Assembly: GCA_041395665.1 (NCBI GenBank)
Contig: JAWLAB010000004.1
Location: forward strand, 124,001 to 188,000
Direction of reading: 5' to 3'
From: Pseudomonadales bacterium
GTDB lineage: Bacteria > Pseudomonadota > Gammaproteobacteria > Pseudomonadales > UBA7239
DNA: 64,000 nt
The translations under genes were made by a program, and so were the position numbers. The notes under the pieces are model-generated. The model searched no databases, was not told where the DNA came from, and saw only the letters and a program-made list of their open reading frames with translations. This document shows positions 7,595-15,224 of the stretch, in pieces (positions within the stretch are counted from its first letter, which is position 1; the number at the start of each line of letters is the position of its first letter).

Positions 7595-8889
7595 ATGAAT
7601 AAAATTACTATGAAAAAATTGCTGCCGGTTTTTTATTTTTATTGGCTTGCAGCGTAGTCAATGCACAGCGCTTGACCATCAATATTGATAAAGGCGGTCG
7701 CAATCCAACGCCGATTGCTGTTATTCCTTTTTCTTGGAGTGGTGCAGGTTTTAGCGGTGATCAAGTGGCAGAAATTGTTTCCAGTGATTTGTATCGCAGC
7801 GGCCAATTTAAGCCTATCGAAAAACAAAATATGTTGTCGTTCCCACATTCGGAATCGGAAGTGGTGTACCGCGATTGGCGCATGACAGGTGCGGAGTATT
7901 TGGTAACGGGTCAGTTGTCGCCACTGGGTAATGGAGGTTTTGCGGCCAACTTTATTTTGTGTGATGTGAATGGTCAGAAAGTGATGTTCAGCAAGACCAT
8001 TCAGGGTGGACCGAATAACTTGCGTGATCTCTCGCATTACATCAGCGATCAAGTGTATGAAACGCTGACCGGTTTTCGTGGAGTTTTCCAAACACGCGTT
8101 GTTTATGTGGGCGGTGGTGTTGGCAATGTAAAACTGTATATGGCGGATCAAGACGGTGCGCGTGAGCAAGTGTTGATGACCAGTACAGAGCCTGTGTTGT
8201 CGCCGGATTGGTCGCCCGATGGTAAGCAAATTGTGTATGTGTCTTTTGAAGGCGGTCGTCCTGGCATTTATATGCAAACACTGGCAACAGGCCGCCGTGA
8301 ACGCTTGACTAGCTTCCCTGGGTTGAACGGTGCGCCTTCATTTTCACCGGATGGCCGCAGCTTGGCGATTTGCTTATCCAAAGGCGGTAACCCCGATATC
8401 TATGTCATGGATATTGCCAGCCGGCAGCTGCGCCAGATGACGAACCACCCTGGCATTGATACCGAACCTAGCTGGACTGCTGATGGCAGTGCCATCATTT
8501 TTACCTCCAGTCGCGGCGGTAAACCGCAGTTGTACAAGGTTTCTGTGGGTGGAGGTCAGACGGAGCGCGTGACCTACGAGGGTGATTACAACGCACATGG
8601 CCGCATGAGTAAGGATGGTAAGTTGTATTCGTTTATCCATCGCCGTGACGGTGTGTTTCACACGGCCGTACAGGATGTGAAATCAGGCCGTGTCACTGTA
8701 TTAACGCAAACCAGTTTGGATGAGTCACCAGCGTTGGCACCTAACGGTCGCATGATCATGTATGCCACCAAGCGCGGTGGCCGCTCGGTGTTGTCTACCG
8801 TATCGGTTGATGGTGGTGTACAAGTGACTGTGCCGGTAAACAATGCCGATGTGCGCGAGCCGGCTTGGGGGCCATTTCGCACACCTTAA
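7595..8889 (+). CDS. tolB: Tol-Pal protein TolB, with a frameshift in its signal peptide
   Basis: Periplasmic beta-propeller protein that docks on Pal and TolA. The mature part is intact, with an N-terminal alpha/beta domain and WD40-like propeller blades showing repeated SPDG-type motifs (WSPDGKQI, FSPDGRSL). The mature frame has no ATG start and opens only at a TTG at 7642. The expected start ATG 7595 (GAGG at 7581) or ATG 7610 is in another frame and stops at a TAG. If the A-run at 7613-7618 had seven A instead of six, the reading would be continuous with a normal signal peptide (MKKIAAGFLFLLACSVVNA) cleaved before QRLTI. I read this as a one-base deletion, probably a sequencing error. Confidence 0.9.
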
Positions 8890-8917
8890 TTTTTAGAAGC
8901 GCGATTCAAATTTGAGA

Positions 8918-8926
8918 TGCTATAAT
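8918..8926 (+). promoter_or_regulatory. Extended -10 promoter for pal
   Basis: TGC-TATAAT is a perfect extended -10 element between tolB and pal. No good -35 is seen at 17 bases, which extended -10 promoters can tolerate. It would give pal a transcript independent of the tol genes. Confidence 0.5.
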
Positions 8927-8978
8927 CGCGCCCGTTGTAATTTTTCTTATTTTTCACTCGCTTACGAAGGAAATAGTT

Positions 8979-9488
8979 ATGTCAATTATGCAAAAAATTC
9001 TCGGTGTAGTTTTCGCCGTTCTTTTAGTGGCTGGTTGCTCTAGCCAACAGAGCAGTGAAGAAGGTGACGGTTCTGCGAATGGCAGCAGTGGCATGGATGG
9101 TTTGAGCGGTGCGGATACTCGCGGTATTGGTTCTGGTAGTGGTGATTGGGGTTCTGTTTCTGATCAATACGGCAATGTGGTGTATTTCGAATTCGATAGT
9201 GCCAACATTCAACCAGCTTCTGAAGAAATGTTGAACGCATACAGCGAATTACTGAAAAGCTCTGGTCAACATGCCGTATTGCAAGGCAATACCGACGAGC
9301 GCGGTACTCGTGAGTACAACATGGCACTCGGTGAGCGCCGTGGCAAATCAGTGGCCGACTATCTGTCTATGCGTGGCGTAAGCTCTAGCCAATTGGAAGT
9401 GGTGAGCTTTGGCGAAGAGCGTCCTGCTGTTGAAGGCAGTGATGAATTTGCGTACAGCAAAAATCGTCGCGTAGAAATCGTTAAATAA
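8979..9488 (+). CDS. pal: Peptidoglycan-associated lipoprotein Pal
   Basis: Outer-membrane lipoprotein that binds peptidoglycan and TolB. The lipobox LVAGC puts the lipidated Cys at residue 20. A Gly/Ser-rich linker follows (residues 21-55), then an OmpA-like domain with the motif GNTDERGTREYNMALGERR that binds diaminopimelate. Length 169 aa is typical. AAGGAA sits just upstream of ATG 8979. A terminator-like hairpin follows, so pal transcripts may end before cpoB. Confidence 0.96.
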   Translation: MSIMQKILGVVFAVLLVAGCSSQQSSEEGDGSANGSSGMDGLSGADTRGIGSGSGDWGSVSDQYGNVVYFEFDSANIQPASEEMLNAYSELLKSSGQHAVLQGNTDERGTREYNMALGERRGKSVADYLSMRGVSSSQLEVVSFGEERPAVEGSDEFAYSKNRRVEIVK

Positions 9489-9525
9489 AAACGCCAATTT
9501 TTTTGGTGGTCAGTGTAAAAGCTGA

Positions 9526-9557
9526 CAAAAAGGGTCAGCGTCAGGCTGGCCTTTTTT
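9526..9557 (+). terminator. Intrinsic terminator after pal
   Basis: The arm AAAAAGG-GT-CAGC pairs with GCTG-G-CCTTTTT around a short loop, and the T-run continues. It lies about 40 bases past the pal stop. A second overlapping pairing, GCTGAC (9521) with GTCAGC (9534), is also possible. Confidence 0.6.
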
Positions 9558-9613
9558 GTTTTTTAGCAACGCAATTTGTTTCGATATTGATTTATATCCT
9601 TGGAGATAAATCC

Positions 9614-10429
9614 ATGAGCAAGATAAAAAAAATAGCAGTGATGGTTAGTGTTTTGTCGTTCTGCCAAGTTGCATTGGCTGCACCAGCACAAGTGGTTGAC
9701 CTCAGTACGCAGCAACAACGAGCAACGGTAAGCAACGGTAATAGCTCTGCAATCAGTGCAACGACTGATGCGCAAACGTATGGCACAGAACAAAATGTTT
9801 CGAGTTCCAGCGTTTCTAGCGGCACTGTCAATAATGGCGGTGACGCGAGTAGTGGCAGTTTGTTTATGCAAGTACAGCAACTGCGTGATGAAGTGGCTAA
9901 TTTGCGCGGGCAGTTGGAAGAGCAGCAGCACGCGATTGATAACTTGAGCAAACAGCAAATGGCGATGGCACAAGGTGCGGCAAATGCAGCTTCTACAAGC
10001 AATGACGCGAGTGTCGGTGCCAGCACGGCAACCACAATGAATAGCAACGCGCCTGCAGTCAATAATGATGGGCAAGCAGAATACGATGCGGCATACAGTT
10101 TGTTGAAAAACAAAGAAAATGATAAAGCAGGTGCCGCTTTTCAAGGAATTACTCAGCAATATCCCAACAGTAATTACGCGGGTAGCTCACTGTTTTGGTT
10201 GGGTTTTATTTATCAAACAAAGGGCGATATGGATGGCTCGGCCAAAGCGTTTTCCTCACTGATTGAACGCTTTCCCAATCACAGTAAAGCTGATGATGCG
10301 CGATACAACTTGGGCAAAATTTATAATCAGCAAGGAAAAACTGAACAGGCGAGATCTTTGCTGAAATCGGTAGCAGCGGGTAATTCTAAGTCGGCGCCTT
10401 TAGCAAAAAGTTATCTTGAATCTATGTAA
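9614..10429 (+). CDS. cpoB: Cell division coordinator CpoB (YbgF)
   Basis: Periplasmic protein that couples the Tol machine to PBP1B-driven septal peptidoglycan synthesis. A signal peptide ends at about residue 22 (cleavage near ALA-AP). A coiled-coil trimerisation segment lies around residues 83-117, then a Ser/Ala/Asn-rich linker, then C-terminal TPR repeats (for example AGSSLFWLGFIYQTKGDMDG). ATG 9614 is chosen because GGAG is eight bases upstream; the frame is open further upstream through the pal terminator. Length 271 aa is typical. Confidence 0.93.
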   Translation: MSKIKKIAVMVSVLSFCQVALAAPAQVVDLSTQQQRATVSNGNSSAISATTDAQTYGTEQNVSSSSVSSGTVNNGGDASSGSLFMQVQQLRDEVANLRGQLEEQQHAIDNLSKQQMAMAQGAANAASTSNDASVGASTATTMNSNAPAVNNDGQAEYDAAYSLLKNKENDKAGAAFQGITQQYPNSNYAGSSLFWLGFIYQTKGDMDGSAKAFSSLIERFPNHSKADDARYNLGKIYNQQGKTEQARSLLKSVAAGNSKSAPLAKSYLESM

Positions 10430-10447
10430 CTGTTTCAGATTGTTGTT

Positions 10448-11104
10448 GTGAATACCTCTGAAAAAACATTGCGTATCAGCGAGATTTTTTTCTCGCTACA
10501 AGGTGAAACACGCACCGTCGGTTTGCCAACAGTTTTTGTGCGTCTCACCGGCTGCCCGCTGCGCTGTGTGTACTGCGATACCGCTTACGCATTTGAAGGC
10601 GGGCAGTTGATGTCTCTGGATGCTATTGTTACGGCGGTGGCAGAATATCAGCCGCATTTTGTTACCGTAACGGGCGGCGAGCCGTTAGCGCAGCCCAACG
10701 CGATTCCTTTGTTAAAAATGTTGTGCGATGCGGGTTACGCAGTTTCTTTGGAAACAGGCGGCGCGATGGTGATTGATGAAGTCGATACGCGTGTTTCGCG
10801 CGTACTGGATTTGAAAACGCCAGCATCGGGTGAGTTGTCGCGCAATCGCTATGAAAACATCGTGCAGTTGACAAGCAATGATCAAATCAAATTTGTGTTG
10901 TGTGATCGCACTGATTACGAATGGGCGCGTATGCAAATTGATCAATACCAACTGCAAGATAAAGTGAGCGAGATTTTATTTTCGCCATCGTTTGGTCAGT
11001 TGTCGTATCGCGATTTAGCCGATTGGATCATCGCGGATAACTTACCCGTGCGTATGCAGTTGCAGTTACACAAAATTATTTGGGGTGACGAGCGTGGTCG
11101 CTGA
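10448..11104 (+). CDS. queE: 7-carboxy-7-deazaguanine synthase QueE
   Basis: Radical SAM enzyme that converts 6-carboxytetrahydropterin to 7-carboxy-7-deazaguanine in queuosine synthesis. The iron-sulfur motif CPLRCVYC (CX3CX2C) is present, followed by VTGGEPL. The N-terminal substrate region FFSLQGET is typical. The start is GTG 10448, and the gene overlaps queC by 20 bases. Length is 218 aa. Confidence 0.93.
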   Translation: MNTSEKTLRISEIFFSLQGETRTVGLPTVFVRLTGCPLRCVYCDTAYAFEGGQLMSLDAIVTAVAEYQPHFVTVTGGEPLAQPNAIPLLKMLCDAGYAVSLETGGAMVIDEVDTRVSRVLDLKTPASGELSRNRYENIVQLTSNDQIKFVLCDRTDYEWARMQIDQYQLQDKVSEILFSPSFGQLSYRDLADWIIADNLPVRMQLQLHKIIWGDERGR

Positions 11105-11798
11105 CAATTCGCCGCAAAAAAAAGCCGTGATCTTGGTTTCCGGTGGATTGGATTCATCCACGGTATTGGCGATGGCGCGCGAGCAAGGGTATGACTGTTA
11201 TACCTTGGCGTTTGATTACGGTCAGCGTCACTGCTCCGAATTGGCGGCGGCAGAAAAAGTATCAACGGCTGGTGGTGCAATCACGCACAAAGTCGTCACG
11301 CTGGATCTTTCTACGATCGGCGGCTCTGCGCTCACCGACGAAAGTATTGCTGTGCCAACGGATGCCAGTGAAGGTATTCCTGTTACTTATGTGCCGGCGC
11401 GCAACACGGTGTTTTTGTCGATTGCGCTGGGTTGGGCAGAAGTATTGGATGCGCGTGATATTTTTATCGGCGTGAACGCGGTGGATTACTCCGGTTATCC
11501 CGATTGCCGCCCTGCGTACATCGAGGCTTTTCAGAACTTGGCAAATCTTGCCACCAAGGCGGGTGTGGAAGGACGCACGATCACCATACACGCGCCGCTA
11601 CTGCACATGAGCAAGGCTGCCATCATCCAAGCAGGCAACCGCTTGGGCGTGGATTACGCGCAAACCGTGTCGTGTTATCAGGCCGATATCAGCGGCGCCG
11701 CTTGCGGTGTTTGTGATAGCTGCCGCTTGCGTCGCGAAGGGTTTCAGGATGCAGGTATTGCCGATCCAACGCGCTATCAATCGCTAATAAAAGCGTAA
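11085..11798 (+). CDS. queC: 7-cyano-7-deazaguanine synthase QueC
   Basis: ATP-dependent enzyme that turns 7-carboxy-7-deazaguanine into preQ0. The PP-loop is SGGLDSST near residue 20. The C-terminal zinc site is visible as CYQADISGAACGVCDSC. The first start is GTG 11085; GTG 11094, with GGGGTGA just upstream, is an alternative that shortens the protein by three residues. It completes the queEC pair at the end of the tol-pal cluster, as in Pseudomonas. A weak A/T-only hairpin follows the stop. Confidence 0.94.
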   Translation: MTSVVADNSPQKKAVILVSGGLDSSTVLAMAREQGYDCYTLAFDYGQRHCSELAAAEKVSTAGGAITHKVVTLDLSTIGGSALTDESIAVPTDASEGIPVTYVPARNTVFLSIALGWAEVLDARDIFIGVNAVDYSGYPDCRPAYIEAFQNLANLATKAGVEGRTITIHAPLLHMSKAAIIQAGNRLGVDYAQTVSCYQADISGAACGVCDSCRLRREGFQDAGIADPTRYQSLIKA

Positions 11799-11848
11799 AA
11801 AAAACTTGTTTTTTTGTGCTCAGACATTAAGATAAGCGCCTCTTTCGA

Positions 11849-11924
11849 GGGTCGTTAGCTCAGTCGGTAGAGCAGTTGGCTTTTAACCAATTGGTCGATG
11901 GTTCGAATCCATCACGACCCACCA
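11849..11924 (+). tRNA. tRNA-Lys (TTT)
   Basis: A complete 76-base cloverleaf with encoded CCA. The acceptor stem GGGTCGT pairs with ACGACCC. The anticodon loop CTTTTAA has TTT at 11882-11884, and the T-loop is GGTTCGAATCC. It follows queC as in related genomes. tRNA-Lys 3' ends are frequent integration sites. Confidence 0.97.
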
Positions 11925-11957
11925 TTCCCCCATATCGCAACATACCAAGAAAACCCT

Positions 11958-11982
11958 AAAGCCTGCATTTGCGGGCTTTTTT
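11958..11982 (+). terminator. Terminator after tRNA-Lys
   Basis: AAAGCCTGC pairs imperfectly with GCGGGCTTT around a short loop and is followed by a run of T. It lies about 34 bases past the tRNA. Confidence 0.65.
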
Positions 11983-12036
11983 GTGCCTTTTTGATACCTA
12001 AACGCTCTTAGCTGTACCGTGACAGCACAACCAAAA

Positions 12037-12108
12037 TGGGGGCACAATTGGGGGCATATTGAGGGGTTGGGGGTATCTTTGGGGGTATCCCAAAGGATTG
12101 GGGGTATC
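12037..12108. repeat. Cluster of G-rich direct repeats downstream of tRNA-Lys
   Basis: Five copies of TGGGGG occur in about 70 bases: two followed by CA (12037-12044; 12049-12056) and three of the form TTGGGGGTATC (12067-12077, 12079-12089, 12098-12108). The middle copy also forms a 7-bp inverted repeat, CTTTGGG/CCCAAAG (12077-12095). Repeats of this kind beside a tRNA resemble the arm-binding sites of tyrosine recombinases. No integrase gene is in the window, so this is an inference. Confidence 0.6.
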
Positions 12109-12113
12109 TTGGC

Positions 12114-13616
12114 TTAAGTAACAAGAATCCGCAGGAAAACTTTAAGGCTTCTGAGCAGTGCTTTGAAATTCCAATGGCGCAGTATTTTGATTATGCGTCG
12201 TGGTGAAAAATAAAAACGAATATTGGCAATGCGCAGTGTGTGCGCCAGGGGATAGTTATACGATTGCTGATACCAAGATTGTGAATTGCGATAAGTGCCA
12301 GAGTCAATTTGGCTTAATCTTGTGGTGACTTCTGCGTTTTCTCTCATAGCAAGATCATAAAGCGGCGTACCAAATTGCGGTACGACAGAGAAAAAGAAAG
12401 CCAGCGTGAGGTCGCTATTGATAGCAAAATCTATCGTTGCTTTTATTTCTTCTCGTGTTTCTGTGGGGAAGCCGAGCATAAAAAAGCCAGTGATTTGAAT
12501 ATTGCGCTTGCCAAATAGTGCGATGGCGCGGCGCGTTTTTTCAATGTCCAGATGTTTTTCAACAAGGTTTTGCAGACGCGGGGTTACAGTTTCCACAGCA
12601 ATACACACGGCGTAAGTGCCGGCGTCACACAGCGCCGTAATGACTTCTTCATCGAGAATGTCGGCGCGGAGCCCATTAGGAAAGGCGAATTTTAATTTTC
12701 CAGGCCAGCGGCGCTGCACCTCTCCCATGATGGCTTTCAGGCGCGGTTTGTGTAGATTAAAAATATCATCAACAATTTGAAATTCATCAACGCCGTATTG
12801 CTCGTGCAGTCTTTCTATTTCAGCAATGACATAGTCAACACTGTGATAGACAAATTTCTTGGAAAAAATATCGTGGCAGTAATTGCACAGATAGGGGCAG
12901 CCACGCGATGTAAACAACATTGCGTAGCGTTTCCCTTTTAGATTAGCAGCCATATTGGGCTCGATGGCGTAGGCGTCAAGGTTGACCATGTCCCATGCTG
13001 GCGGAGGTAGGCTATCTAAGTCATTGATTTGATCTTGTTTTGTTGAAATATAAACGGAGCCATCTTCGCGTCGAAAAGATAGTCCCAAAATTTTCTCGTC
13101 GACGGTTCTATTTTGTGCGAGGCGCTCTAATGCTTCTGGAAAAGAGTAGTCAGCGGCACCCTCGAAAACCCAATCAATGTTCTCGTCATTGAGAATGGTT
13201 GGTGCATTTTTTAGTGCATAGGGGCCGCCAAACGCAGTGACGATAGAAGGGCGAAATTGTTTAACAATTTTTGCAATACAGTGCCCTGCATACGCTTCAT
13301 AATTCAGTGCTGAAAAACCCACAATATCCGGCTCATATTCTTCGAGAGTGCTCAGAATTTTTTCTGGTTCCATGCGGTGCAGCTTCATGTCGATCATGCG
13401 TATTTCCGCAAAATCGCCAAGCACTTCTCGGATGCTAGAGGCTATGTAAAGTAAGCCAAGTGGTGGTGCTTGCAGCGGTGCTGCAATTTGTTGATAAGGT
13501 TTTAAAAGTAGTACGCGTAGTTTACGCTGTGGTGTTGCAGCTGGCTGGTTGTATGAGTGATCGGAGCTAATGAGTTGAGCTGAATGTGCGTTCATTGGAA
13601 ATATCTCATTATCCAT
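12114..13616 (-). CDS. B12-binding-domain radical SAM protein (downstream copy)
   Basis: About 500 aa. An N-terminal cobalamin-binding Rossmann-like domain (about residues 30-165, beginning LRVLLLKPYQQ) is followed by a radical SAM domain with RGCPYLCNYC (CX3CX2C). A short C-terminal region ends in a basic helix. Such proteins catalyse radical methylations or ring rearrangements; the substrate here is unknown. ATG 13616 overlaps the restored stop of the upstream paralog (ATGGATAA), suggesting coupling; ATG 13595 is an alternative. The two copies are closely similar, for example in the shared segment KKFVYHSVDYVIAEIERL. Low-GC codons are frequent. Confidence 0.85.
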   Translation of the reverse strand: MDNEIFPMNAHSAQLISSDHSYNQPAATPQRKLRVLLLKPYQQIAAPLQAPPLGLLYIASSIREVLGDFAEIRMIDMKLHRMEPEKILSTLEEYEPDIVGFSALNYEAYAGHCIAKIVKQFRPSIVTAFGGPYALKNAPTILNDENIDWVFEGAADYSFPEALERLAQNRTVDEKILGLSFRREDGSVYISTKQDQINDLDSLPPPAWDMVNLDAYAIEPNMAANLKGKRYAMLFTSRGCPYLCNYCHDIFSKKFVYHSVDYVIAEIERLHEQYGVDEFQIVDDIFNLHKPRLKAIMGEVQRRWPGKLKFAFPNGLRADILDEEVITALCDAGTYAVCIAVETVTPRLQNLVEKHLDIEKTRRAIALFGKRNIQITGFFMLGFPTETREEIKATIDFAINSDLTLAFFFSVVPQFGTPLYDLAMRENAEVTTRLSQIDSGTYRNSQSWYQQSYNYPLAHTLRIANIRFYFSPRRIIKILRHWNFKALLRSLKVFLRILVT

Positions 13617-15095
13617 GCACAATCATTTTGAAAAAACCAAGGGCATTTTTCAGAACCAGCCGAAAGCTCAGGTGCTTAATCAGCAAATACATTCGCTTAG
13701 GTGACAAATAAAACCGTAAGTTTGCACTGCGTAATAAATTGAGAGCTTGTGCCCATATGCACTTCAGTACCAAGAGTTTGTGAAATAGCGGGTGGATTCA
13801 ATTTGACTCATTTGATGGGTTACATCGGCATTTTCTTGCATAGCAAGATCGTACATAGGGGTTCCTGGTTGGGGGGTGACAAAGAAGAAGTAGGCGAGAG
13901 TTAGCCTGCTGTTTATGGCAAATGCAATGGTTTTTTTTATTTCTTCGGGTGTCTCTGTGGGAAAGCCAAGCATAAAAAAACCATTCACTTGTATATTGCG
14001 TTTACTTAATAATGTAATGGCTTGACAGGTTTTTTCTATGTCTAGATTTTTTTCCACTAATTGTTGCAGGCGTGGGGTGACGGTTTCAATCGCTATGCAG
14101 ACAAGATAGGTGCCTGCATTAGCTAATGCGTCGATGACTTCTTTATCAAGAATGTCTGCGCGCAAGCCGTTGGGGAAGGCAAATTTTAATTTTCCTGGCC
14201 AGCGGCGAGTGACCTCTCCCATAATGGCTTTGAGTCGTGGTTTGTGGAGATTAAAAATATCATCAACAATATGAAACTCATCAACGCCATATTGTTCGTA
14301 TAAACGCTCTATTTCTGCAATAACATAATCAACGCTGTGGTAAACAAATTTTTTTGAGAATAGATCGTGACAATAGTTGCACAGGTAGGGGCAGCCACGC
14401 GATGTAAATAGCAAAGCGTAGCGTTTCCCTCGTAAGTTGTGTGCCATATTAGGAGCCTTAGCATAGGCGTCTAGCTGAATCATATTCCATGCTGGTGGCA
14501 CTAAGCTATCAAGGTCGTTGATTTGGTCTTGGCGTGCTGAAAGACAAATAGAGCCATCGGGATGGCGAAATGACATGCCTAGAATGGACTCGTTAGGAGC
14601 TTGTCCTTGGGCCAAAAGCATTAAAGCTTGTGGAAGTGTTCTATCGGCAGCGCCTTCAAAAACCCAATCAATATTGGGGTCTTGTAAAATTTGTTCTGTA
14701 TTTTTTAATGCATATGGTCCGCCAAATACAGTAATGATATTGGGATTTGTTGCCTTGATGTGTTTTGCTAGCGCATGCCCAGCATAAGCCTCACAGTTAA
14801 GAGCAGAGATACCTACAACATCTGGTTGAAATTCTTGCAGTATTGAATCTATCGCGTTGTTTTCCATTTGCTGCAATTTCATATCCAAAACACGGACTTC
14901 AATGTGTTCGCCTAAGGTTGCTCGTATATTGGATGCGAGATACAGCAGACCAATCGGTGGAGCATGAGTAGGCCCGGGAATAAGTTGGTAAGGTTTTACC
15001 AGCAGAACTTTTAATGAGCGAACAATGGGTAAATTGGCTGTGTTCTTGCTATCAATGGTGGTGGAGTGGATGACTCTGGCGGCTAAAGCTTTCAC
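13609..15095 (-). CDS. B12-binding-domain radical SAM protein (upstream copy, frameshifted near the end)
   Basis: Paralog of the neighbouring gene with the same domain order: cobalamin-binding N-terminus, then radical SAM with RGCPYLCNYC. As given, it stops at 13764 (443 aa) after TNSWY. One extra C at about 13767 restores a frame that continues for about 50 more residues to a TAA at 13609. The restored tail (SANLRFYLSPKRM) matches the paralog tail (IANIRFYFSPRRI), with 20 residues between SWY and RFY in both. The break is therefore a one-base deletion. The gene is visibly more A/T-rich than its neighbours, which may mean transfer. ATG 15095 has no strong ribosome site. Confidence 0.83.
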
Positions 15096-15171
15096 AGTTG
15101 CGCTCGCATAGAAGTATTTCTTGTTGTTGCTGATAATCCTACCGCAGCGGTGGCATTTTTTCCTCTTAAAT

Positions 15172-15196
15172 AAAAGCCCACTTTCAGTGGGCTTTT
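15172..15196. terminator. Bidirectional intrinsic terminator
   Basis: AAAAGCCCAC pairs perfectly with GTGGGCTTTT around a five-base loop, with T-runs readable on both strands. It lies between the mutase stop (15225, minus) and the start of the radical SAM pair (15095, minus), so it ends the mutase transcript and insulates the pair. Confidence 0.85.
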
Positions 15197-15224
15197 TCTG
15201 GGGGTTGGTTTCTGATAATTGGCT

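Noticed and set aside
11797..11817. A-run/T-run hairpin after queC as a terminator
   Set aside because: The stem is almost only A-T pairs, so it would be unstable; at most a weak terminator.
11849..15224. Complete integrative element at tRNA-Lys
   Set aside because: No integrase and no second copy of the tRNA 3' end can be seen, so only a possible scar is reported.
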